Source: CAJBIL01 sp044359525 (GTDB lineage Bacteria; Pseudomonadota; Gammaproteobacteria; Burkholderiales; Rhodocyclaceae). From it: a DNA stretch of 46,205 nt. The DNA lies in NCBI GenBank assembly GCA_044359525.1, contig JBIKLY010000015.1:1-46205 (forward strand), in the 5' to 3' direction. The first letter of the stretch is position 1, and each line of letters begins with the position of its first letter. The position numbers were made by a program, and so were the translations under genes. Below, in pieces: positions 1-8,088 of this stretch. The notes beneath the pieces are model-generated. The model was not told the origin of the DNA, did no database searches, and saw nothing but the letters and a program-made list of their open reading frames with translations.

Positions 1-581
1 GTCAGATGGTCGTAGTGCGCCAGATAAAAGAGTTCGGCCTGCTTGCGCTGGGTAATGCTGTTGAGCAGGTCGTGCCCGTTGGCGATGCCGAGGTACTTCT
101 GGCAGTCGGTGACGATGAAACCGCTGACCATGTGCTGCATGCCGGCATCAATAATGATCGCCGCGACGTCGTCGATGCCGGTTGCAGCGTCAACCACGAT
201 CGGTTGCCGGTTGATCACTGATGAAATTTCGCTCAGGTGCGACAGCGGCTTCTTGCCGAACAGTTCGATCGAGTAACGGCGACTGAAATACTCGATGTAG
301 CTGTGCCGCTCGATCAGCGCGCATGGCACACCGGCTGCATCGATTACGGGAATCGCGTAGAGACTGGGATCTTCGAGAAACAGATTTAGCACATCGCAGC
401 ACAACATCGTGCCGGCGACCGGTGGCAGCATCCGGTGCAGTTGCCGGACCGAAGGCGCTTCCTGCATATCCCTGAAATCCAGATAGGCATTTTTTTTGAC
501 GCCTGGTTTTGACAAGGTTTGCTGCTGCGAAATCAGCGGGTGGCTGAGCGTCATAGTAAGGCCGGTTTCTCGTGTAGACAT
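1..581 (-). CDS. CBS-domain diguanylate cyclase-like protein, 3' part outside the window
   Basis: The reverse strand reads openly from an ATG at 581 to the window edge (about 193 codons). The product begins MSTRETGLTM and carries two CBS-type segments (around residues 40-95 and 100-165, the second ending IVTDCQKYLGIANGHDLL). A short linker (ITQRKQAELFYLAHYDHLT) then follows, which is the characteristic lead-in to a GGDEF domain. The GGDEF signature itself is beyond the edge, so catalytic competence cannot be judged. CBS pairs bind adenosyl ligands and commonly modulate the attached output domain; here the expected output is c-di-GMP synthesis in the cytoplasm. No transmembrane segment is visible. 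An in-frame ATG at codon 10 is an alternative start; neither has a strong ribosome-binding site. The gene is divergent from the PEP-CTERM gene at 787. Confidence 0.8.
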   Translation of the reverse strand, partial: MSTRETGLTMTLSHPLISQQQTLSKPGVKKNAYLDFRDMQEAPSVRQLHRMLPPVAGTMLCCDVLNLFLEDPSLYAIPVIDAAGVPCALIERHSYIEYFSRRYSIELFGKKPLSHLSEISSVINRQPIVVDAATGIDDVAAIIIDAGMQHMVSGFIVTDCQKYLGIANGHDLLNSITQRKQAELFYLAHYDHL

Positions 582-786
582 GATTTTTCCCGTCGGACTT
601 GAGCATGGATTTTCGCAGGATGGTGTTGCAGAGTGATGACAAAACGGGTGCTTGGGACCGCCTGAGAGATTCGGATTTTTTGTGCCGGCTAGTGCGTTTG
701 GATCATGCCTTTATCATTGTGTTGTCAGATGCCGGCTTTAAGCTCAACAGTCCAGTAGTCCATTCCCATCCTGCGAAGGTGCTGAT

Positions 787-1410
787 ATGCACAAAAACAA
801 ATCTCTGCTCGCGGCGCTACTCTTCCTTCCTTTTGTTGCGCAGGCAGCTTCGTCGGCGAGTTTTGAAAGTGCAGGCTGCACGGGAAGCCTTTCGTCGGCG
901 CTGGGCGAGGAGGCGTTCTTGCTGTGTTCGGGTGGCGACTTGTCGCTGATCGGCGGCAGCATCACCTCGGATGCTGCAGTCGTTTTGCATGCCGATGGTT
1001 CGCTGTTTCTCGACAGGCTGTCGATCACGGCGCCAATGATCGAGCTGCTGTCCTTCAGCGGATCGGTCACGCTCGGCAGCCGCACTTTTCTGAACCTTTC
1101 CGTCGGAACCTCCCGCGTGATCGCGCAGCCTGTCGGCTTGTCATCGCGCCGAACCTTGCCGACCGGCAGCGGCGGCATCGTGCTGGTCAGTCCCGGCGGC
1201 GATATTTCGATATACAGCGGTGGCGGCATTGCGGGTGCAGGCGTCGGTGGTATTGGTGGCAACATCTCGCTGAGGGGCACTGGCGGCATCGTGACCCTCG
1301 CGTCTCCTGTTCCCGAGCCGGGCGTCATCTCGATGATGCTCGTCGGCCTGCTGACTTTGCTCGGCGCGGGTGCGGGCAGGAAATGGCGAGGGAGCGGCCT
1401 GCTTTCCTGA
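787..1410 (+). CDS. PEP-CTERM sorting domain protein, glycine-rich
   Basis: This 207-residue exported protein has a Sec signal peptide (MHKNKSLLAALLFLPFVAQA) and a C-terminal sorting signal: the VPEPG motif near residue 174, a hydrophobic helix (ISMMLVGLLTLLGAGAG) and a basic tail (RKWR). This tripartite tail is recognised by an EpsH/XrtA-type exosortase, which is not in the window. The middle part is rich in short beta-type strands and glycine repeats (residues about 130-165), suggesting a small beta-helix-like fold; I recognise no enzymatic motif. GAAGG sits just upstream of the ATG. The gene appears monocistronic; no clear terminator follows. Such proteins usually belong to the extracellular matrix or floc, but this one's specific role is unknown. 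Confidence 0.8.
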   Translation: MHKNKSLLAALLFLPFVAQAASSASFESAGCTGSLSSALGEEAFLLCSGGDLSLIGGSITSDAAVVLHADGSLFLDRLSITAPMIELLSFSGSVTLGSRTFLNLSVGTSRVIAQPVGLSSRRTLPTGSGGIVLVSPGGDISIYSGGGIAGAGVGGIGGNISLRGTGGIVTLASPVPEPGVISMMLVGLLTLLGAGAGRKWRGSGLLS

Positions 1411-1522
1411 ACGGATGCGCTGCCGGCGAGGCTAGATAGCCCTACTGTCGGCGATCTTCGTCATTGACTATCCGTTGTTTTCCTTTCAATATCTGAGCAA
1501 CGATACAATGAAAGGAAAATTA

Positions 1523-2542
1523 ATGGCCTACAGAGAGTTATCGGTAAATCAGTCGCGCGTAGCGATCGACACCAGGCAAACCTATGAGGCCTACCGGGAT
1601 GCGCACCGGAACGCACTTCAATATGCGGGCGGCCTGACCTGGAAGACTGTTAATGGCAACGATTACCTGGTTAAAGTAATCAGCCGGACGGGGGGCAACA
1701 AGGGCTTGGGTGTTCGCTCACCAGAAACGGAGCGTATCCATGCGGAATTTGTGAGCGGCAAAGCCCGCGCCAAAGAACGCGAAGCCGCGCTAAAACAGTC
1801 CGTAGCAGAATTTGCAGGTATGTCTCGCGCGCTTGGCATCAACCGCGTGCCTTCAATCGTTACGGCCACTTTGCGCAAACTCGACAGCTTTGGTTTTCTC
1901 GGCAAGAACTTGATGGTGATTGGTACCAACGCTTTGTATGGCTACGAATCTGCCGCTGGCGTCCAGTTTGATGCGGGGCTGATGGCAACCACGGATGTCG
2001 ATTTTTTATGGGACGCTCGCGCCACGTTGAAACTTGCCGTTCTGGATGAGGATGTTGCTGAAGCCGGCGTACTGGCGATCTTGCGCAAGCTGGACAAGTC
2101 GTTTGAACCGGTTCGGCACGCCGCATTCAGGGCGGTAAACAAGGACGGTTTCTATGTTGATCTGGTCAAACAGACGCCAAATCCGCCGTGGAAAACGAAT
2201 GAGCCTGAGCGAGTCGCAGCCGGCGATCTCACGCCCACCTGGCTGCAAAATATCAAATGGCTGTTGTCGAGTGAAAAATTCCGCTCCGTCGTCATTGGTC
2301 AGGATGGACAGCCTGCGCCCATGGTGGCGCCCGACCCCAGAGCATTTGCCGTGTACAAGTACTGGTTGGGTGCGCAGCCGGACAGGGAACCTGAAAAGCG
2401 CCGACGCGACCAATTGCAAGCGACGGCCGTCATTGAACTGATCCGCGACAAATTCCAGCACCTTCCTCTGGATGAAAACGCCGAGCGCATGTTTCCGGAA
2501 GCCGTTCGGCGATTAAGCAAAGGACCGGCGTTCGGGCTGTGA
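1523..2542 (+). CDS. GSU2403-type nucleotidyltransferase-fold protein
   Basis: The 339-residue product resembles the GSU2403 family (NTP_transf_8), uncharacterised proteins with a polymerase-beta-like nucleotidyltransferase fold. Supporting motifs are GTNALYGYESAAGVQF and the acidic TTDVDFLWDAR, in which the paired aspartates would bind metal. An AAGGA motif 6-7 nt before the ATG at 1523 decides the start; ATGs at 1475 and 1508 lie upstream in frame but lack such a site. No signal peptide or membrane segment is present, so a cytoplasmic protein is expected. No partner gene is adjacent; it stands between PEP-CTERM genes and looks less GC-rich than its neighbours, hinting at separate acquisition. 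The family assignment is from motif memory and the biochemical role is unknown. Confidence 0.75.
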   Translation: MAYRELSVNQSRVAIDTRQTYEAYRDAHRNALQYAGGLTWKTVNGNDYLVKVISRTGGNKGLGVRSPETERIHAEFVSGKARAKEREAALKQSVAEFAGMSRALGINRVPSIVTATLRKLDSFGFLGKNLMVIGTNALYGYESAAGVQFDAGLMATTDVDFLWDARATLKLAVLDEDVAEAGVLAILRKLDKSFEPVRHAAFRAVNKDGFYVDLVKQTPNPPWKTNEPERVAAGDLTPTWLQNIKWLLSSEKFRSVVIGQDGQPAPMVAPDPRAFAVYKYWLGAQPDREPEKRRRDQLQATAVIELIRDKFQHLPLDENAERMFPEAVRRLSKGPAFGL

Positions 2543-2605
2543 AAGTCGGACTCCCTGAAAAAATTTCCCGCCAGTTGCCGCGGCCTCAATTCAAGCTCGT
2601 TCTCT

Positions 2606-2641
2606 GAAAAAAAGCCCGGCGGCTGAATCGCCTCCGGGCTT
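2606..2641 (-). terminator. Rho-independent terminator of the secreted nuclease gene
   Basis: A 12-bp stem with one mismatch (arms 2612-2623 and 2630-2641, loop 2624-2629) is followed on the minus strand by a run of seven T (A-run at 2607-2613 on the plus strand). It lies about 20 nt past the stop codon of the gene at 2661 and could also slow plus-strand transcripts from the gene ending at 2542. Confidence 0.8.
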
Positions 2642-2660
2642 CTGCCTGCTGCCCGATCGG

Positions 2661-5600
2661 TCAGTAGCGGAAATCGCGGCTGAGGTCGATCTGTGATGGT
2701 GTCAGGCCGCGCAGCGTGAGCAGCGGCGTGAAGCCGGCCGCGCCGCTCGGACCGTCGCCGTCGACCTGTACGCTGACGCCACTGTTGCCGGCGATGGCGC
2801 GCAGCCAGCCGTCGGCGAACGGGTTGCTGCCGGTGTAGCCGATGCTGGCGAGCAGGCTGCGCAGGTCGAGGCGATCCTGGGCCGGGATGAAGTCGGTGAT
2901 CGTATCGACGCCCTCGTTGAGATGGCGATAGACGAACACGTCGTTGCCGGCGCCGCCGCTGAGCACGTCGGAACCGATGCCGCCATAGATCATTTCGTCG
3001 GCGGCCGTGCCCTTCAGCACGTCGCGCCCGCCGCCGCCGTCGATGCGCTTCATCAGCTGCAGGCCGACGATCACCGGGTCGTGGTCGGAGGCGCGATAAG
3101 GCGTTGCGGCATACAGATCCTGCGGCTTGAACTCGCTGTTGTAGTCGATCACCGAGGGCTCATCGGTGTTGATGTGCCACTCGCCGACGCCGCTTACCTG
3201 GTCGGTCAGGCTGGCGCTGGCCAGCGCGTGGTCGAGGTAGCCGCTCTCGCCGTCGAAGGTGTAGGAGTAGGGATCGGCGATGTGGCGGGCGATCAGGTTG
3301 GTCAGGCCGTTGCCGGTCAGTGTGGTGATCGGGTTCTCCATGCCGTAGGCGTTGAGGTCGCCGATCACCAGCACGTCGCCGTCGGCGGACTGCGTCTTGA
3401 TCGTTTCGATGAAGCCGAGCAGGGCGCTGGCCTGCTGCACGCGGCGCTCGTTGTAGCAGGCCTGGCCGTCATGCTGGTCGGCATCGCTGCCGCCGGCGCC
3501 GGAGCAGCTCTTCGACTTGAAGTGGTTGACCAGCACCGAGAACTTCTCGCCGTTGCCGGCCTGGAAGGTCTGCGCCAGCGGCGGGCGATTGTGGATCGCG
3601 TCGTTGTCGGAAATCGCCTGGCCGACCGGGGTGACTGCTGCCGGCTTGTAGATCATGGCGACGCGGATGGCGTCGGTGCCGGTGCTGCCGTTGAGGCTGT
3701 TGATCGCGGCATAGACGTTGCTGCCGTAGGCCGCATTCAGCGCATTGACCAGATTCTGCACGGCGACGGTGCCGTTGTTCTGGATCTCCATCAGGCCGAC
3801 CACATCAGCATTGATCGCCTTCAGCGCGGCGACGATCTTGGCCTGCTGGCGGGCGAACTCGGCGGCGTTGTCGGCACCGCGACAGTTGGCGGCGGCGGTC
3901 GCGCCGCCGAGCGTGCAACCCTGGCCGCTCTGGCCGTCGGCGGTGGCGCCGTTGGTGAAGGTGGTGAAGTAGTTGAGGACGTTGAAGCTGGCCACCTTGA
4001 GGCTGCCGCCGACGCTGGCCGGCGCCGTGCTGCGTGGATTGTCGCGGGCGAAGACCGGGGTCACCGTCGGGTGCAGCTTGTAGTCGCGCGGGCCGGTGCT
4101 GGTCGAGGTGATCAGGCCGTGGTCGATGACGCCGGTCAGGTGGTGCACCGTGTCGCCGGCGCGTAGCGTGTTGTCGGCGCCGATGAAGGGAATCGGATTC
4201 GGGTTCTGGGCGCTCGAACCGTCGTCGAGGACGATGCGGCGGCGGGCGTTCCCGTCGGCTTGGGCGATGGCTTCGGGTGAGCCCGGTGCGAAGCGGTTGG
4301 TCGGGATTTCCAGGCGCCCGTCGGCGGCCAGGGTGACCTGGCCGTAGCGGCCCTGGAAGTAGTTCTGCGCGACGGTGAGCGGCGTGACGATGCGCACCAG
4401 CATGCCTTCGAAGCGCTCCAGATCGCCTTCGACGGCTTCCGGCAGGACGATGTCGGTCGGTGTCACGGCGAAGCCGTTGCCGAGCACCTGCACGTTGGTC
4501 GGGCCGGTCAGTTCGGTGAGCGTGTTGAATTCGGCGACGGTGGCCGTGAGGCGCAGTTTCTGGCCGACGCTGACCGTGTTGCCCGGCGCGTAGACGAAAA
4601 CGCCGTCCGAGGTGAGGGCGTTGCCGTCGCCGCTTTCATCTTGCAGGTAGTAGCCGTTCAGACCAGGGAAAACGGCGGTGACGATGCCTTCGGTGCTCAC
4701 CGTGGTGCCGACCAGTGGGCTGGCCGCGCCATCACCCTGGATGTCGTGAATGCGGGTGACGGCGGCGGCTGCCTGGACGGTGACAGAGACCGAACAGGCG
4801 GCGTTCTGCGCTTCGTCGTTGCTGAATAACAACGGCACGCTGTAGCTGCCGGCAGCGACGCTGGTCGCGACGTTGACCGTGGCTGTCGCGCTGCCGCCTT
4901 CGCCGGCGGCCGATGTGAACGCGCCGAGGGTGATGCCGGACGGCAGGGTGCCGTTGGCGACCAGGCCATTGACCGTGCTGTCGGCGTCGCTGGCGCTGAT
5001 CGCGATGCTGCCGCCGATGCCCTGATCGACGGTGAGCGCCGGGCACGAGACGACGATTGGCTGGTTGATCGCGCCGCCGCCGCAGGCTGCCAGCGGGCTG
5101 GCGCTGTTGCGCGGCGCCGGGGCGGCGGTTTCGAAATCGCTGCCGTTGGCGTTGCTGTCGGTGCAACCCGCAGCCTTGCGGAAGATGGCCGTCGTTGTCG
5201 ACGGTGCCGGTGCGGGCGAGGTTTCTGCGAAATTGGCGCTGCCGAAGCCGACCAGATCGAGGATCTGCGCCTGCTGGGCGGCGGAGCAAGGGGTCGAGCC
5301 GCCGTTGCAGGCGAGGCCGGTGGTGCTGCTGACCAGCACCAGCTTGCCGGCGGTACCCGACATGTTCTGCGCGCCGCTGGCGTCGGCGGTCGGCAGCAGC
5401 GCACCGTTGGCGCCGCCGCTGGCCTGCTGGATCAGGAAATACTGCCCCGGCTGCAGGATGACGTTGGGCAGGGCGAGCACGCTGTTGGCGGCGAAGTTAC
5501 CGGTGCCGGTGGCGCTCGCGTACTGCACCGACCAGCCGTTCAGGTTGACCGCGCTGTTGCTGGCGTTGAACAGTTCGACGAAGTCGTTGCGCAGCGGCGC

Positions 5601-5744
5601 GCCGGAATTACCGCCGGCGCCGTAGATCTGGCTGATCACCACCGGGCCGGCGAAGGCGGCGGTGGAGGTGAGCAGGCCGGCGGCCAGCAGGGCTGCGACA
5701 AGCCGTTTGGGGGCCGGCGTACGGGAAAGTCTGGATGGCTGCAT
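2661..5744 (-). CDS. ExeM/NucH-family extracellular endonuclease with RTX-like C-terminus
   Basis: This large exported nuclease (about 1027 residues) is expected to degrade extracellular DNA. In order it has a signal peptide (LVAALLAAGLLTSTAAFA), a lamin-tail domain (about 30-150; DFVELFN, GWSVQY), an Ig-like segment (about 230-320), an OB-fold module (about 330-430, RIHDIQGDG), and an endonuclease/exonuclease/phosphatase domain from about residue 580. That domain shows KVASFNVLNYF, VVGLMEIQNNG, LVNHFKSKSC, VIGDLNAYG and SDHDPVIVGL, the expected metal and histidine catalytic elements. The C-terminus has RTX-type nonapeptides (GGIGSDVLSGGAGNDVF) and a DTITDF.PAQDRLDL type-I-secretion-like tail. 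It lacks a PEP-CTERM tail, unlike neighbouring exported proteins. GGAG precedes the ATG at 5744; an upstream in-frame ATG at 5798 would add an unlikely pre-signal extension. Terminators flank it on both sides. Confidence 0.88.
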   Translation of the reverse strand: MQPSRLSRTPAPKRLVAALLAAGLLTSTAAFAGPVVISQIYGAGGNSGAPLRNDFVELFNASNSAVNLNGWSVQYASATGTGNFAANSVLALPNVILQPGQYFLIQQASGGANGALLPTADASGAQNMSGTAGKLVLVSSTTGLACNGGSTPCSAAQQAQILDLVGFGSANFAETSPAPAPSTTTAIFRKAAGCTDSNANGSDFETAAPAPRNSASPLAACGGGAINQPIVVSCPALTVDQGIGGSIAISASDADSTVNGLVANGTLPSGITLGAFTSAAGEGGSATATVNVATSVAAGSYSVPLLFSNDEAQNAACSVSVTVQAAAAVTRIHDIQGDGAASPLVGTTVSTEGIVTAVFPGLNGYYLQDESGDGNALTSDGVFVYAPGNTVSVGQKLRLTATVAEFNTLTELTGPTNVQVLGNGFAVTPTDIVLPEAVEGDLERFEGMLVRIVTPLTVAQNYFQGRYGQVTLAADGRLEIPTNRFAPGSPEAIAQADGNARRRIVLDDGSSAQNPNPIPFIGADNTLRAGDTVHHLTGVIDHGLITSTSTGPRDYKLHPTVTPVFARDNPRSTAPASVGGSLKVASFNVLNYFTTFTNGATADGQSGQGCTLGGATAAANCRGADNAAEFARQQAKIVAALKAINADVVGLMEIQNNGTVAVQNLVNALNAAYGSNVYAAINSLNGSTGTDAIRVAMIYKPAAVTPVGQAISDNDAIHNRPPLAQTFQAGNGEKFSVLVNHFKSKSCSGAGGSDADQHDGQACYNERRVQQASALLGFIETIKTQSADGDVLVIGDLNAYGMENPITTLTGNGLTNLIARHIADPYSYTFDGESGYLDHALASASLTDQVSGVGEWHINTDEPSVIDYNSEFKPQDLYAATPYRASDHDPVIVGLQLMKRIDGGGGRDVLKGTAADEMIYGGIGSDVLSGGAGNDVFVYRHLNEGVDTITDFIPAQDRLDLRSLLASIGYTGSNPFADGWLRAIAGNSGVSVQVDGDGPSGAAGFTPLLTLRGLTPSQIDLSRDFRY

Positions 5745-5795
5745 GGGGTTCTCCGGTGGATTCGATCCCGGCGCGTCAAGGCGCCGGTCGGCAAA

Positions 5796-5827
5796 CAAAA
5801 ACGCCCCCGCGTATCGGGCGGAGGCGT
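5796..5827 (-). terminator. Rho-independent terminator after the PEP-CTERM gene at 5853
   Basis: A 10-bp stem with one G-U pair (arms 5801-5810 and 5818-5827, 7-nt loop) is followed on the minus strand by TTTTTG. It separates the PEP-CTERM gene from the downstream nuclease gene, so the nuclease either has its own promoter in the remaining roughly 50 nt or depends on read-through. Confidence 0.8.
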
Positions 5828-5852
5828 TGTACGTCAGCTGCGTCAGTTGGAA

Positions 5853-6539
5853 CTAGCGGAAGCGGCGGCGGGCGATAGCGCCCATCAAGCCGAGGCCGGC
5901 GAGGAACAAAGCGTAGCTCTCGGGCTCGGGTACGGCGGCAATGGTTCCGCTGACCGTCACCATGTCGAAGCCCAGCGTGCTGGTTGTGGCATAGGTGCTG
6001 GTCGACTTGGCGGCGACATAGGCGCCATTCTCCATGGCGGTCACCAGGCGGAAAGCGAAGCTGGCATTCTTGTCCGTCGCGGTAATCGCGCTCAGGTCGA
6101 AGCTGCGGGTATTCCACTGGTCACCGGCGCTTGCCTGAACCGTCGCGAAATCATTGAAGGTCAGGCCATCGGTGGAATACTGGAAAGCGACGCTGCGTGA
6201 CGATGAGTTGGAGTTGCGCAGATCAAGTGACACGGTGATGTCCTGATAGCCGAGGGTGGACACCGCGAAGAGGGCACCGGCCGTCTTGTCGTTAAGGCCT
6301 TGCGCCGTGAACGACGAGACGTTCCAGCGAAAATCGCTGACGCTGGCCAGGTCATTTGGTGAGCCGCTGGCGGTGAGCGCAGTGGTGCCGCCGATCAGCG
6401 AGGCGGTGCCGTTGCCGATGGCGGTGCCGGGTGAGGCGAGGTTGGGGGCGCCGTTGAAATTCCATTGGCTGATAGTGTCGGCGTGGGCGCTGACGCCGCT
6501 GGCGGCGAGCAGGAGAGCGAGCAGAGTCTTGCGGAACAT
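5853..6539 (-). CDS. PEP-CTERM sorting domain protein
   Basis: A 228-residue exported protein: signal peptide MFRKTLLALLLAASGVSAHA, a beta-rich body opening DTISQWNFNG and containing repeated strand patterns (FQYSTDGLTFNDF, FDLSAITATDKNASFAFRLV) like a carbohydrate-binding or lectin-like jelly roll. The C-terminal signal consists of VPEPESYALFLAGLGLMG plus the arginine tail ARRRFR. The body resembles the PEP-CTERM family with N-terminal 'SQWNFN' often seen near secreted nucleases; no catalytic motif is visible. It lies upstream of, and codirectional with, the ExeM-like nuclease, separated by a terminator. A -24/-12-like element and two dyads lie upstream (see separate entries). Confidence 0.85.
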   Translation of the reverse strand: MFRKTLLALLLAASGVSAHADTISQWNFNGAPNLASPGTAIGNGTASLIGGTTALTASGSPNDLASVSDFRWNVSSFTAQGLNDKTAGALFAVSTLGYQDITVSLDLRNSNSSSRSVAFQYSTDGLTFNDFATVQASAGDQWNTRSFDLSAITATDKNASFAFRLVTAMENGAYVAAKSTSTYATTSTLGFDMVTVSGTIAAVPEPESYALFLAGLGLMGAIARRRFR

Positions 6540-6584
6540 GGTTTACCCCGGTTGGTTGTTGGAAGATCCTGCCCGCCTGTAGGC

Positions 6585-6600
6585 TGCGAGCGTGGAACCA
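6585..6600 (-). promoter_or_regulatory. Candidate sigma-54-type -24/-12 promoter of the PEP-CTERM gene
   Basis: On the minus strand the sequence is TGGTTCCACGCTCGCA: GG and GC sit at the fixed 10-nt spacing of -24/-12 promoters (consensus TGGCACG-N4-TTGCW). It shares TGG-N3-CACGCT-N-GCA with the element at 13178-13193 before another PEP-CTERM gene. It lies 46 nt upstream of the ATG. The -24 half is imperfect, so this is a hypothesis. Confidence 0.4.
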
Positions 6601-6620
6601 AGCTTAGGGCGGCGAAGTGA

Positions 6621-6666
6621 CAGTCCTTAGCGACTGCCTGGTCAATAAACTGATCCGAACGGATCA
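6621..6666. promoter_or_regulatory. Two short dyads upstream of the -24/-12-like element
   Basis: CAGTC-N6-GACTG (6621-6636) and TGATCCG-AA-CGGATCA (6651-6666) are both 16 bp long and start exactly 30 bp apart, about three helical turns. They lie 20-65 bp upstream of the candidate -24 box for the gene at 5853. The arrangement fits paired activator sites; no binding protein can be named from the window. Confidence 0.35.
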
Positions 6667-6721
6667 AAGGACAGCGCCATACGAAAAACAGGTGCTGCCC
6701 GTTTGCCGCCGATAGCGCTTT

Positions 6722-7075
6722 TCAGAGTCCCGGGAACCCGGCCACCAGGCCCGCCTGCTGCGGTTCGCGGATGTGGAAGCGGGCCAGGATTTCACTGTGC
6801 TGGCGCCACAGACGGCGCAGGCCGTCGATGCCGAGGTCTTCGCTGCTGCTTGCCTCCAGGCGTAGCAGGAGGATGAGCATGGCGCGCAATTCCTGGCAGG
6901 CCGTGTAGTTGCGTGCCGGCGATTGGTTGTGGGAGAAATCGCCATCGATGAAACGGCTGACCGCAGCGCGGTCGCCGAGGTCTAGGCGACAGCGGTCAGC
7001 GAGGTGCGCGATGACCCGACGCAGGGCAAGGAGGTCTTCGCAGACGTGGTTTGATCCGAGTATGGACAGGCTCAT
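6722..7075 (-). CDS. Hypothetical protein, 117 residues
   Basis: I do not recognise this protein. It is predicted to be largely helical and cytoplasmic: no signal peptide or membrane segment, with leucine/arginine-rich stretches (LLALRRVIAHLADRCRLD, ELRAMLILLLRLEASS) and a hydrophilic centre containing DGDFSHNQSPARN. The start at 7075 is chosen because AGGA lies 5 nt upstream; an ATG two codons earlier (7081) is too close to that site. It follows the PhnD-like gene on the same strand after a 134-nt gap that contains a perfect 7-bp hairpin (7160-7176, arms CGGCATT/AATGCCG) without a T-run, so co-transcription is possible. Confidence 0.5.
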   Translation of the reverse strand: MSLSILGSNHVCEDLLALRRVIAHLADRCRLDLGDRAAVSRFIDGDFSHNQSPARNYTACQELRAMLILLLRLEASSSEDLGIDGLRRLWRQHSEILARFHIREPQQAGLVAGFPGL

Positions 7076-7209
7076 CTTCATCCTTTCGACGGCGCTGCAT
7101 GGCGGCTCTGGTCGATTGACAGCCACCCGATGAATCCCCAGCATGCCGGCGGCTTGTTGCGGCATTGTGAATGCCGGCGTGATCCGCTGCCGCTTGCCGC
7201 GACCGAAGC

Positions 7210-8088
7210 CTACGGCCGGGCTGCGTAGAGCGCCCTGATTTCCCGGTAGTGCGCATCATTGACGCGGACAACACCTTCGATGTTGATCTCCCGGAACATC
7301 GTCTGCAGTGCCGCGTTCTCCTGAAAGAACGCCAGCTTGATCCGCTCGATCAGGGGCTGGCATAGCCGGCCGCGATAGACGAAAGGGTCGTAGGGAATGG
7401 GTGCCGATTTCCACAGCACTTCGACTTCGTCCACGCCCAGCTTGCCGAGGCGGAGCGCTTCGTCGAGCCGGCTGCTGGAGACGAAAGCGGCATCGACGAC
7501 ACGCTTTTGTACCGACTGGATCGCGCGGTCGTGCGAGCCGGCAAAGGTGACGCGACCGAAGTACTGTTCGAGGGAGACGCCGGTGAGTTGGGTGAGCGCG
7601 TGCCGGGGGACAAGGGCCCCTGAGGTGCTGGCCGGGTCGATCAGGCTCACGCTGGCGCCGCGCAGGCCACCGATGCCACCGAAAGTCCGGTCGCGGCGTA
7701 CGATGAGGAGTGAATGGTAGTGCGCGCCGGGATCGGTATGCGGGCCGCCGCGCTTCTTGAACGACGCGAAGGCGGTGATGCCGGCATCGCGATCCTTGGC
7801 CTGGGCGTAGGAGGCCGGCCCAAGTTCGGCCAGATCGATGTTGCCGGCGAGCAAGCCTTCGACGACGGCGCCATAGGACGCGGCCTGGACGATCTCGACG
7901 CGCCGCTCGAGGGCTTTTTCCAGCACCTGGATCAGGGGCCGGTATTCGGCCAGTTGGCTGCTGGCGTTTTTTAGTGGTACCAGTGCAAAGCGCAGCGGTT
8001 TTGGGTCGTCGCAATCCGCCGCCTGGCTGGCCCCGAGCAAGAGAAGCATGGCCAGACCGGCGAGCAGGGTGCGTAAAGTTTTTTTCAT
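7210..8088 (-). CDS. PhnD-type phosphate/phosphite/phosphonate-binding protein (orphan)
   Basis: A 292-residue periplasmic binding protein with signal peptide (LRTLLAGLAMLLLLGASQA) and the family pattern: LRFALVPLKNAS near the N-terminus, YRPLIQVLEKAL, IDLAELGPASYAQA around residue 90, and SLIDPASTSGALVPR around residue 150. In PhnD proteins these segments form the cleft that binds phosphonate or phosphate esters. No permease or ATPase genes accompany it. Instead its ATG overlaps the stop codon of the GGDEF-EAL gene by 4 nt (ATGA), indicating translational coupling. The natural inference is that it delivers a ligand signal to the periplasmic domain of that sensor rather than feeding a transporter. 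The ligand itself is not determinable here. Confidence 0.85.
   Translation of the reverse strand: MKKTLRTLLAGLAMLLLLGASQAADCDDPKPLRFALVPLKNASSQLAEYRPLIQVLEKALERRVEIVQAASYGAVVEGLLAGNIDLAELGPASYAQAKDRDAGITAFASFKKRGGPHTDPGAHYHSLLIVRRDRTFGGIGGLRGASVSLIDPASTSGALVPRHALTQLTGVSLEQYFGRVTFAGSHDRAIQSVQKRVVDAAFVSSSRLDEALRLGKLGVDEVEVLWKSAPIPYDPFVYRGRLCQPLIERIKLAFFQENAALQTMFREINIEGVVRVNDAHYREIRALYAARP

Noticed and set aside
749..766. TAGTCC repeats before the PEP-CTERM gene at 787, similar to the motif at 13283
   Set aside because: They lie only 20-40 nt before the ATG, wrong for an upstream activator site, and no correctly spaced -24/-12 pair is present there.
582..786. Search for a sigma-54-like promoter or small gene in the divergent gap
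   Set aside because: GG-GC pairs found are one or two bases off the required spacing and no coding potential is evident.
2922..4166. A 414-codon open frame opposite the secreted nuclease
   Set aside because: Composition dominated by Ala, Val, Gly and Asp, no motif, lies entirely within a well-supported nuclease gene.
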